Below the pieces are notes generated by a model that ran no database searches, was not told the DNA's origin, and saw only the letters and a program-made list of their open reading frames with translations. Source: Byssochlamys sp. IMV 00236 (Eukaryota; Ascomycota; Eurotiomycetes; Eurotiales; Thermoascaceae). From it: a DNA stretch of 64,000 bases. A program made the position numbers and the translations under genes. The DNA lies in NCBI GenBank assembly GCA_001931875.2, contig MSJH02000809.1, positions 186,001-250,000 on the forward strand, read 5' to 3'. The stretch's first letter is position 1. Each line of letters opens with the position of its first letter. Of the stretch, positions 55,712 to 64,000 are shown piece after piece.

Positions 55712-56685
55712 ATGACTCGAACAGACGACGACCGGTCGACCTCCCCTGTTACCATTGATCTGAAGCGGCTTAATACGAAGGACCACGCTGAAGCGCAGAG
55801 GCTCCTGCAAGCCGCGCAATCTCCAGGATTCTTCTATCTCGATTTTCGCAATCACGCAGCTACGAATGATCTGGCGGCGCAAACTGAGGACATCTATCAG
55901 CTGGCGCGCCGCTATTTCGCGCAACCGAGGGAAATGAAGGTGAAGGATGTCCGAAAGGATCAGCCGGCCTCCTGTGATCGAGGGTATTGCCCTGCTATCT
56001 TCTGTTTCGCCAACCCGATTTGTAGGATGATAGGTTAACCGACATGAAATCATTAGGTATAAATTCTGCGAGAGCGACGAGTCGTTTGAGGTATATTGTT
56101 CCTTCCAGATCGGAGCGATGGAGTCCAAGGGCTAACGAGAATGAGAATTAGATATCATACGATGAAATGAAGCAAGGAACTCTCCACCTACCCGAGCTGC
56201 TGGGGGAAGAGGCATCCCTGCTGAGCACATTTCACAATGAATGCCACTCCGCAGCGCATACGCTTTTGTCATGTCTTGCAGACATGCTTACCCTTCCCCT
56301 GGAGGACTACCACCAGGACGGGGAGCCGAGTGAGACTGGATTTAAACTCGTCGCGGAGCCATCACTAGAGAGGGCCAGTGAGGTGCAAGAAAACAAACAC
56401 ACCGATAGTGGCACCTTGACGATTCTGTTCTATGACAAATGGGGCCTACAGATCTGTCTCCCTACGCCTGAGAACGAATGGGTGTTTATCCCGCCTCCCC
56501 AACCTGGCTGCGCTTTGGTTCACGGGGGAAACTCGCTGCAGCGCCTATCGAACTATCAACTGCAGTCTCCGTTGCATCGTGTTACTCAGCCTCAGGATGG
56601 AGCGGCGGAGAGGTATTTTCTCTCATACTTTTTGCGACCAGCAAAGACAGTAGCGCGCCATGGCGTCGGGGATTTGCCTGATTAG
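55712..56685 (+). CDS. 2-oxoglutarate/Fe(II) oxygenase, isopenicillin-N-synthase-like (A)
   Basis: Exons 55712-55983, 56057-56090 and 56152-56685; 840 nt, 279 aa, somewhat short for the family (often about 330). The N-terminal DIOX_N region includes VTIDLKRLNTKDHAEAQRLL and AAQSPGFFYLDF; the join gives CDRGYKFCES, the usual RGY. Iron ligands: His185 and Asp187 in ENKHTDSGTLTILF and His244 in SPLHRVTQ. The 2-oxoglutarate-binding R-x-S position reads RYF, so the Ser is missing (RYFLSYFLRP). Such enzymes hydroxylate, desaturate or cyclise small molecules. Intron 2 uses acceptor 56151 with a GGCTAAC branch site. Part of the plus-strand run starting at 53684. Confidence 0.87.
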
Positions 56686-57801
56686 ATTATGTAGTTAGTT
56701 AATGATGGCTTTCTGCCAGTCGATCAAAAAGGAGAACTCCTACTTAGTCTAGACTCTACCTGGATCTTTAACAGTTAACTAAAGACAATTGGCGTATGGA
56801 TCTCGGACTCACCTGTGTTGGTCACTGACTCACGGCACAGTCAGCACTGTTCATGGTTGTTGTCAGTCTTGTGTAACGTCCGGAATAATAATCGAATGAA
56901 TTTGACGGATTCATGTGCTCTCAGGGATCTAGCGTACAATGAAGATTCAAAGCTGAAGAAGAAGAATCGAGGAGAGGTCTCCGACGAGGAAGTAAGTTAT
57001 GCTCGGTAATTCTGCCACGCAGAGTAAATTATTCTAATTTTATAAATTTTGTAGGCAAATGAACACTAATAATAAATAATCTGGCGATAGGATTTCCGAG
57101 GATGAGGTTAATAAAACTGACGGTATCTAAGTAAGATCCAGTGAGAATTCCCTGGAGTAATAAAGTAGTTACTGGGACCTTCAGCAACTCGACCAATAGG
57201 GGCAACAATAGACTTGATGTCTAGCGGTCCTGCTCCAGCATCACTAAACTTACGATCACTTGCTGATTCCCCTCCTAAGTCCAACACTATCCCTTGTCGA
57301 TGTCTGTTATTCCAAAGGTGAAGCCTCGTCCCCGGCCATCCACCAGTCGCACAAGTTGATTTGAGCTCTGGCCAATGTTGGCGCTCCATTGGATTGGACA
57401 TGTAATCCTGGCCACTTATACACACTCTAATCTCTTGCCTAACGTGCAGAGTTAACCTGACGTGCAGAATTACTTAGTCTGACATGCAGAACTAGTCGCT
57501 CTCCAACCACGCGTCCTTTATCAAACCTTATCGAATACAGGTGCACGGAAGTAGAATTGTCCGTAGTATTCCATATGCATCTTCAAGCGGGGTTAAAGGC
57601 AGGTGCACAGATCGGGGGATGCAACTGTCGTGATGGCTAACTAATCCTGAAGAAAGCTCCTGTATCGATAGTGATATGTACAGTACTTAATTACATGATA
57701 TACCTATCCTACTAGAAGAAACCACCGTGTTTCGATCACCCCCTTTGGTATTTCCAAGGGTCATTAGTATTTCAGAAAGTGTAACAGAGGTTGACGTGAA
57801 G
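56686..57801. other. Intergenic, 1.1 kb
   Basis: Between the two oxygenase genes. A minus-strand open frame at 57425-57108 has non-random composition (GGWPGTRLHLWNNRHRQG) and may be a gene remnant; no family recognised and no intact gene supported. Confidence 0.4.
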
Positions 57802-59000
57802 ATGTCCGACTTCAAGTTTGTGCCCACCATCGATCTCGCGATGCTAGACGACCCGAGCGCCAGGACGCGGCTGGTGCAGCAGCTTCGTCAAGCACTGCTA
57901 GACGTGGGCATGTTTTATGTGGCCAACCCTCCACTGAGTCCCACGGTCGTTGCGGAGGCCAAAATGCAATCCGAGGCCTTTTTCGCCCTCCCTTTTGCAG
58001 AGAAAACGAAGCTGGACATTGCCAATAGCCCTAGCTTTCTAGGATACGCGATGGTAAGAGCAGCATTGGACTAGATAAGATCATGGATTTATCACTGATG
58101 GCCTCGATAACTGAAGCTAGGGGCAGAGCGAACCAACAATCAGGTCGATTGGCGGGAGCATCTAACGCTCGCATCGCCTGGTCCTGAATCCATCTCCGGG
58201 CCTGTCTACCGGCGCCTTCTAGGGTCTGGTCAATGGCCGTCCGCCTCGTTGCTTCCCCGGTTTACGCCCGTTTTGCAGACACTCTTGGCCGAGTCAACGG
58301 CACTGGTAACGACTCTCCGGCGGTTGATTGCTGAGGCAATCGGGGTGGACAGTGACAAGCTGGAGTCGTTGTTTGATGCTCACCATCAGCAGTACCGAAT
58401 CCGACTGATCCGCTATCCGGAGGTAGAAGCCTCCGCTGAGGAAACCCAGTCGCTAGGTGCCCATCAGGATACGTCCTTTAATACCCTAATCTTTCAGATC
58501 GGGGCACAGCATTGCCTGCAAGCGCGCAACAACCAGGGCGAGTGGGTGGACTGTCCTCCGATCACAGACCAGCCCATCTTTGTCGTCGGTCGAGGTTGCC
58601 AGGCGGCAACCCATGGTCTTTGCCGGGCCCCATTCCACCGAGTGATTCCTCCTGCCCCTGGAAGCGGGAGTCGCCTCAGTATTGTGATCACCACAGGCAT
58701 CGGATATGATACCCCGCTGAAATCGCCTAAGACCAGTGAAGTGCTGTCCACGATCCGTACCCAGATTGTAGCCAACAACCCTGGGCATGAGGTGAGTCTG
58801 AATGAGGACCTGGAGGAGGATGACGAATTCGAGACCGTGGGCATGAAGGTCTTGCATAAGCTGGCCAAGAGTTATCCCGAGGTGACAAGACGTTGGGTAA
58901 GTAATTTGGTGGTTTGGGGATCGAAAATTGGATTAATCCCACGCTGACTTGTCTATATATATACCAGTACCCCGAACTGTTGGTTGAACCCTCCCATTGA
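57802..59000 (+). CDS. 2-oxoglutarate/Fe(II) oxygenase, isopenicillin-N-synthase-like (B)
   Basis: Exons 57802-58053, 58117-58896 and 58968-59000; 1065 nt, 354 aa. ATG 57802 gives MSDFKFVPTIDLAML. The acceptor at 58116 is an AAG chosen because it alone restores GYAMLGAERTNNQVDWREHL, the conserved G-x-ERT / DWRE segment. Iron ligands: His200 and Asp202 in LGAHQDTSFNTLIFQ, and His258 in APFHRVIPP; the 2-oxoglutarate R-x-S is intact in SRLSIVI. Full family length. It is only distantly similar to the neighbouring oxygenase A, so the two are probably not a recent tandem duplication. Expected to oxidise a pathway intermediate in the cytosol. Confidence 0.9.
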
Positions 59001-59253
59001 TCATTGACCGTGATGTGTTAAAAACTCGGAATGTATAGAGATGTCATATTCGAGTACAATCTGCACGCTAGAAGTGCCACAGAATATCGCCCTAAGTGAT
59101 AATTAACGCGAGCAAGCTGGAGCACACTTAACTAGTTAGAATTATGTAACTTACATAAGAATTGCAAACGAGCTCACCTCCTGATTAATCTTATGAGCTA
59201 CTAATTAAGCTTGGGGGGTCTCAATCTACGTGCAATATGTTATGTTGGGATAT

Positions 59254-59289
59254 CTGTTAGATTTATTTAGTGCACTTTCAATCTAACAG
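59254..59289. repeat. 10-bp perfect inverted repeat
   Basis: CTGTTAGATT and AATCTAACAG separated by 16 nt, lying 254 bp after the oxygenase B stop codon. It could form a hairpin in RNA or bind a dimeric factor; no known role. Confidence 0.6.
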
Positions 59290-59367
59290 GACAGTGAGAT
59301 GTCTTCCACAATAATCATCCCGATCCACGGCTTCCTGTACGTAGTCAGGTGCTGGAATCTGGGTGCA

Positions 59368-59488
59368 GGTGGCATAGCGGTATAAGCGTCACGGTGGCAG
59401 GCTTTTAGCCCTCTGCCTCCTGGTTTATTTCGTGGTGTCTCCTGAGATCTAGAGGGAAAGAGGATTGAAGATCACGGATTTGAATCCC
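59368..59488 (+). other. Possible tRNA-derived remnant (A-box and B-box-like sequences)
   Basis: GGTGGCATAGCGGTATAAG (59368-59386) resembles an A-box/D-arm and GGATTTGAATCCC (59476-59488) a B-box with one extra base. Acceptor strands do not pair, the T-stem is imperfect and spacing is too long for a plain tRNA. At best a decayed tRNA or SINE-like remnant. Confidence 0.25.
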
Positions 59489-59920
59489 ATTAGCTGGCAA
59501 CAATAACGCTATCTGTAACAAGACTTAGCTAGACTGGGTAGGGATGTCTATCGTACAACACTAAAGCCTATCACGCTTACTTTGCATCACACCGTCCTGT
59601 GAAGAGGTAGCTAGATCGGGGCCATTTCATAATACAACCGTTACTACTCCGTTACTTCGCGCATAGAGATAGCCCCAGCGAGCTGTGAGGGGAAGTGCAT
59701 GCCCTTCTCAGCTTTGTTCAATTGTTGCCTCGCATGGACTAGTTGGATCTTACGAGGCGGGGAGTTGAATATCTTCTGCACTTCAAGGGCAGAAGCAGAA
59801 ATTAGAGACTTTCGGAACAACTCATCCCCATCATTGCTTGGTACCTAAATGGTTATAAAAGTTAGCTGAATCTGTAGCCTGATCCAGCTTTTGCACCCTG
59901 AGCTCCTAGTAGTTTGCGCC

Positions 59921-60955
59921 ATGATGTCGACAATTCAGGATTCACCGCGCCCTCCTCCGCTACTTGTCCTTGGCCTGAGTCGTACAGGCGGCACGTGTGA
60001 GTCTCCATCCTTAAGCCTTTCGACAGACCTACTGATCGCATGCGTCGACAATAGCTCTAGCAACCGCGCTGGGTCTGCTCGGCTACCAAAGATTGTACGA
60101 TCTTGATGATGTCGCCCACGGAGGTCCAGAACACGCCGACTTCTGGCTTCAAGCCGTCCAAAAGAAACTATCCGGAAAGGAGGAATTCAGCTATGATTTC
60201 GACCAGCTCTTACATGGATATGATGTAGGTCTCGTGCCCCCTATTCCCTGGATCCCTGATCATTCTTCTCAGCCATGGGTTTGCTCTTATGACGATGGTT
60301 TATTGGGCGATCTAATATACACAGGGCGTCCGGAACATCCCCTTCGCAGCTTTCGCAGCTGAGCTGATTGCCCACTATCCATACAGCAAGGTGATTCTTC
60401 CCACTCGGGATGTCGACAGCTGGCACATGTGAGTGATGTCTGCACCGCTCGCAAGTTTTAAAGCACCATGGCACGATATGTCAAGACTTACAGGGAACCA
60501 AATACAGCTCCTGTCTTACAACTGTCTACCAGCGCTCTAGAGACCCGATCTTACAGTTCCTGGCCCTGTTCGATACCAATTCGCGAGTGTATGCCAATCT
60601 CCTTCGGGGCCTCCAGCAGATCCTGTACAAGGGCGACTTTCCGAACTATGGGAAGACGGCGTTTTACGAACACAATGAATATATTCGGCGCAACGTAAAG
60701 CCAGGAAATCTTCTTGAGTACAATGTGGAGCAAGGTTGGGAGCCCTTATGTGACTTCCTTGAAAAGGAAGTACCAATGTGTGCCTTTCCGCGAAACAATG
60801 ATCGGAACATCTTCTGGCAAGGATGTCGGAAAAGGGATAAACGGGTGGCGAAAAAGGTGCTGATTCGTGCTCTCCCACTCTGTAGTATGCTCCTTATTGG
60901 CCTGGTGAGCTGGCTGTTACTGGGGGCAGGAGATCCAATTGACAGGGTCAAATGA
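59921..60955 (+). CDS. Sulfotransferase-fold P-loop protein (fungal type, C-terminal membrane segment)
   Basis: Exons 59921-59996, 60055-60224, 60325-60428 and 60508-60955; 798 nt, 265 aa. The start MMSTIQDSPRPPP leads to LLVLGLSRTGGTSLATALGL, the P-loop that binds the phosphate of PAPS in sulfotransferases. VILPTRDVDSWH is the second conserved block and DSWHISCLTTVYQR bridges the last intron. FPRNND lies near the end of the catalytic part, and the C-terminus has a hydrophobic segment (LCSMLLIGLVSWLLLGAGD). Databases often label this fungal family as NAD-dependent epimerase or P-loop NTPase. It is common in Aspergillus secondary-metabolite loci; whether it truly transfers sulfate is unproven. 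Confidence 0.83.
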
Positions 60956-61806
60956 ATCTCCCAGATAAGCTGTCGGATCCTGCCTACAGGCAGACCTCCT
61001 GTCGGGTTTCTCCCACGCCTTCTAGCTCCATTCACAGAGATAAATAGGCTGAGCTAGCTGCTGGGGAATTCAAGCTCAGAGAGCTTCGCTCCAGATAAGC
61101 TTCTTGGGCAAGAACATCATTTTCCCAAGTATTAGTTACCCAAATAACTTTTTCTGAAGATTAGCTTGACCAATCGCAAGCTATCATGCTGCGAGAACAA
61201 TGCACATTACATAAAACCAAGATTTCGTTATCGTTTCTTTGTATAATACATACGCGGCCCTTGTTATGTGGTTCCTCCCAGCTGGCTCTGATATTTAGCC
61301 AGTGTCCTTTGTTATTTTTCTCTTCCCCCGTTCTTCCTTTCTATACATATATGTCCGCTTGATCGAATCAATTGCGTTCGGCCCTTTACACCTATTCTAA
61401 GCTGGAGAACTCTAGCATAAAGCTAGGAGCGTGAGATATATAATCACGTTTCCCAGTTAGCATGTGACATAATAGCGCTCAGTATAGGAGACTAGCGATT
61501 AGTCTAGTCTTAATACCATACTCCTGCTTACCATACTATCTGAATATGATCTATTGTTCAAGTTTGCCAATTTAATATGTTGTATATTCATACTATGACG
61601 GACCCATATTGTTCCGCCCCCGATCTCCCAAAGTACCTACCCAAAACAAACCCCTCTTTCCCTTCCCTCCTTCTAAATTTAATGTACTCGTAGAGTGGCC
61701 TATCTACTTCGATAAACTACCTTGAGACTGTTATAGAAGACCACTAAGGTATTATTGTGGCCTACCCCCCGTCCGCTTTCTTCCATCCATATCGTCAGCG
61801 GTGGAA
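60956..61806. other. Intergenic, 0.85 kb
   Basis: 3' flank of the sulfotransferase-like gene and promoter of the N-acetyltransferase gene. AT-rich; no feature recognised. Confidence 0.5.
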
Positions 61807-62900
61807 ATGGATGCATCCCGAGATACTGCGGTCGAGGCATCGGCCTATTCGACAGATCAAATTATTGCCTGGCTCAAACATATCCGCCTCCCGAATTCAT
61901 ATACAGCGTATATTGACGACCCGGGGAGCTTCCCGAAGACTTATGAATCGCTCCAGACAGTGATGAGATCTCAGATTTCTCGATTTCCATATGAGAATCT
62001 CTCCGTGCATTATTCACCGACCCATATCGTTGATATTCGCCCCGAGGTCCTCTATGAGAAACTGATGGGTCCCGACCACAATGGGGCCAAAGGACGAGGC
62101 GGCTACTGTATGGAACTCAGCATTTTTTTCCATCACATGCTCCGTGGCCTGGGATTCCACGTATATATGACCGCCGTCCGAATCCGCCCCCGGACTGACG
62201 GGGTGCCTGGGGGAGAATATGGAGGATTGTACGTCCTTCCATTATACGATCTTCCTTATCTACCCACCTGACAAAAGATTCCCGGACAGCTAATGTGCAT
62301 GATAGTACCCATATCAACAACATTGTGCATCTGCCTTCCGGAAAGAGATTCTCCGTTGATGTTGGGTTTGGTGGAGATGGTCCTATCAGCCCACTTCCCT
62401 TGGACGAACCAGGGCGAGCCATTCCAAATATCGGCCGGCAGGAAGTTCGACTCATCCAAGACTACATCCCCAGACAGAGATTCCCGGAACCGAAGCTCTG
62501 GATTTACCAGTACCGTAATGGGCCTGAGCAGGAATGGAACTCGTTCTATAGCTTTGCCGAAATGGAATTTTTTCAGGATGATTTTGAGGTGATGAATTGG
62601 TTTACCAGTGCAAAGAGCTTACACCGCTGGACCGTGCTAGTGGTGCGATTTCTACGGATGGCGGAAGACGTACTTTTTTCAGCTCGTCCTGACTTACCGC
62701 TAGACCAGGACATCACTATTACTGGTAAAGTCATGTTGGTGGACAATGCCATCAAAGTCAACCTGGGCGACAAGACGCGCGTCGTGCACACACTGAGCTC
62801 AGAAAAGGACCGACGCCAGGCACTCAAAGATTACTTTGGCATTTCTTTAACAGATGAAGAAGCGCGGGGTATCATAGGGTGGGATCAGGCACTCAGCTGA
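61807..62900 (+). CDS. Arylamine N-acetyltransferase (NAT)
   Basis: Exons 61807-62228 and 62306-62900; 1017 nt, 338 aa, ATG 61807 (MDASRDTAVEASAYSTDQII). The catalytic triad is complete: Cys101 in GRGGYCMELS, His143 in GFTHINNIVHL (created by the splice join) and Asp159 in FSVDVGFGG. The opening IRFPYENL-like block reads SRFPYENLSVHY. NATs transfer acetyl, malonyl or other acyl groups from CoA to aromatic amines or hydrazines. Several fungal clusters use a NAT-fold enzyme to acylate a pathway amine, which fits the neighbours. The C-terminal domain (about 210-338) is of the usual length for fungal NATs. Confidence 0.93.
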
Positions 62901-63716
62901 CATTCAATCTGGATCCGATAGTTATCTACCATGAACAATTTCTTATGTAAGGATTCAGGGGCAAACTGTTATTAGAGCGAGGACTAGACTTATTTGACTT
63001 TTCTCTCTCTTGCAGTTTCCAATAACTCATTGACAATTCTATATTCAGCTTAGTCAGGCTTGAGGTAAAAAATAGTTATATTGTGCAGCCCCATTAATCC
63101 TGACATAATGCCGATTATAGCAATTTCAATGGGGATATAGGCACTTTCTCTGCTGTTCGTGTAATACCAGGAGTCTACCAAGCGATACAGCTTGATGAAT
63201 AAGGCGAGTTGCAACTGTTGTGACATTCTCTCACTTATTATTGTGGCGCACCGTCTCCTGCATCAGGAAGGTCAGCGGATGCAAGTTGTCAGACCAACAC
63301 ACTGCCCTCCATGTATTAATTGCAGCATGGGTTCTCATCCTCATTAGGTGGGCTGCTTCTTCGGGTCGTCGTGCTAGACATTCTGGACCTTGTAGGATCG
63401 TTAGCTCTCTGGGGTTCCCATCCCATCTAATTCTGATTGGAATAACATATCAGCAACCCCTGTCCTAGTATCTTTCTGTAATTCTAGGGGATCCCTCCCC
63501 CATCATTCGGGACGCCCTAGTAATAGTATGGGGAAACCAGTTCGGGTACAGTACAACTGAAATGTACTCCTGGTCTTGTCAGGATTGCTGGAAGTGAGGT
63601 GAATACATATGGAGACCAGGGTGCGTGGCACGATTTATCTCATCTGCTCCCGACAGTCCGACGGCCAACCGACCTCAATGTCGCTTTCACCTCATTCAGT
63701 GACGAGAAGAGTGTAT
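62901..63716. other. Intergenic, 0.8 kb
   Basis: Between the NAT gene and the MFS transporter. In-frame ATGs at 63609 and 63678 mean that the right end may be coding; otherwise nothing recognised. Confidence 0.45.
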
Positions 63717-64000
63717 ATGGAGTCCAAAGGCGAGCCGTTAGTTGTTGATCGGATCATCCCAATGGAACCAGATGACAAGACAACACCTGGACACCCTCTC
63801 GACAGCGTTGTGGAAACAACACCGGTCGTGATAATCGACTTCGATGAGTCCATCCGACACCCTCACAATTGGCCGAATGTCCAACGATGGTCCATCCTGA
63901 TCCTCAACACTCTGATCAGCCTCCTGGTGAACCTGTCCACAACGATTGTAGCTCCCTTGCTGGAGACTATCTCAGCAGAATTTCACATGGACCCCCAGGT
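63717..64000 (+). CDS. MFS drug/metabolite transporter (3' partial, cut by window edge)
   Basis: Open to the right edge; 94 codons visible from ATG 63717 (MESKGEPLVVDRIIPMEPDD). In-frame ATGs at 63678 and 63609 are alternative starts; 63717 was preferred as giving a typical hydrophilic tail. The tail ends HPHNWPNVQRWSI, the N-W-P/K-R-W motif seen just before helix 1 of fungal DHA-type drug:proton antiporters, and LILNTLISLLVNLSTTIVAP begins helix 1. As the last visible gene of the plus-strand run, it is a candidate exporter of the pathway product. Confidence 0.85.
   Translation, partial: MESKGEPLVVDRIIPMEPDDKTTPGHPLDSVVETTPVVIIDFDESIRHPHNWPNVQRWSILILNTLISLLVNLSTTIVAPLLETISAEFHMDPQ

Larger units (their letters stand above)
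59001..59920. other. Intergenic, 0.9 kb, with an inverted repeat and a tRNA-like remnant
   Basis: Contains a perfect 10-bp inverted repeat (59254-59263 with 59280-59289, 16-nt loop) and a stretch with RNA polymerase III A-box- and B-box-like sequences, both listed separately. Confidence 0.5.

Noticed and set aside
56109..56135. Extra exon in oxygenase A after the TTCCAG at 56108
   Set aside because: It runs into a stop with no usable donor before it; treating 56091-56151 as one intron gives a clean join.
58124..58160. Acceptor CTAG at 58120 for oxygenase B
   Set aside because: It gives a frame that stops soon after; the AAG acceptor at 58116 restores the family sequence GAERTNNQVDWRE.

Overview
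The window is nuclear DNA from a filamentous ascomycete, most likely Aspergillus or a close Eurotiales relative. Short introns (about 50-130 bp) with GTAAGT-type donors and CTAAC-type branch sites interrupt most genes. The core genes are typical single-copy fungal ones, and there is an intron-containing tRNA-Leu(AAG). No bacterial, viral or transposon coding sequence was recognised. Coordinates assume the exon joins given in each entry. Every join was checked for reading-frame continuity; the less certain ones are flagged.

Bases 1-47771 are mostly conserved housekeeping genes: an Arf-GEF (Sec7+PH, cut by the left edge), a SET-domain protein, a NOSIP-type RING protein, mitochondrial nuclease Nuc1, a Zrt3-type zinc transporter, an NSRP1-like splicing protein, an unrecognised 320-aa protein, a NiCoT nickel transporter with an 11-nt exon, an X-family DNA polymerase, a Drs2-type flippase, exosome subunit Rrp45 sharing a promoter region with spliceosomal Cwc15, a Ddr48-like repeat protein with stress elements upstream, Mediator subunit Med22, tRNA-Leu, dihydrofolate reductase, a CLC chloride channel/transporter, an Iah1-like esterase and a protein with a retropepsin-like domain that lacks its catalytic Asp. 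One 20-N assembly gap lies at 16313-16332.

From 48310 rightward the content becomes accessory: a secreted GH43 glycosidase and an APH-fold protein on the minus strand, then six collinear plus-strand genes running off the right edge. These are a full-length tyrosyl-tRNA synthetase paralogue, two different 2-oxoglutarate/Fe(II) oxygenases, a sulfotransferase-fold P-loop protein, an arylamine N-acetyltransferase and an MFS transporter. This has the composition of a specialised-metabolite cluster, but no PKS, NRPS or terpene synthase is present.

The most interesting feature is the synthetase paralogue. It keeps its HIGH-like and KMSSS motifs, but the residues that recognise the tyrosine side chain appear replaced (Gln, Thr and Ala where ordinary enzymes have Tyr, Tyr and Asp). 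This suggests it activates a modified amino acid for the pathway, or is a drug-resistant spare copy protecting the producer.
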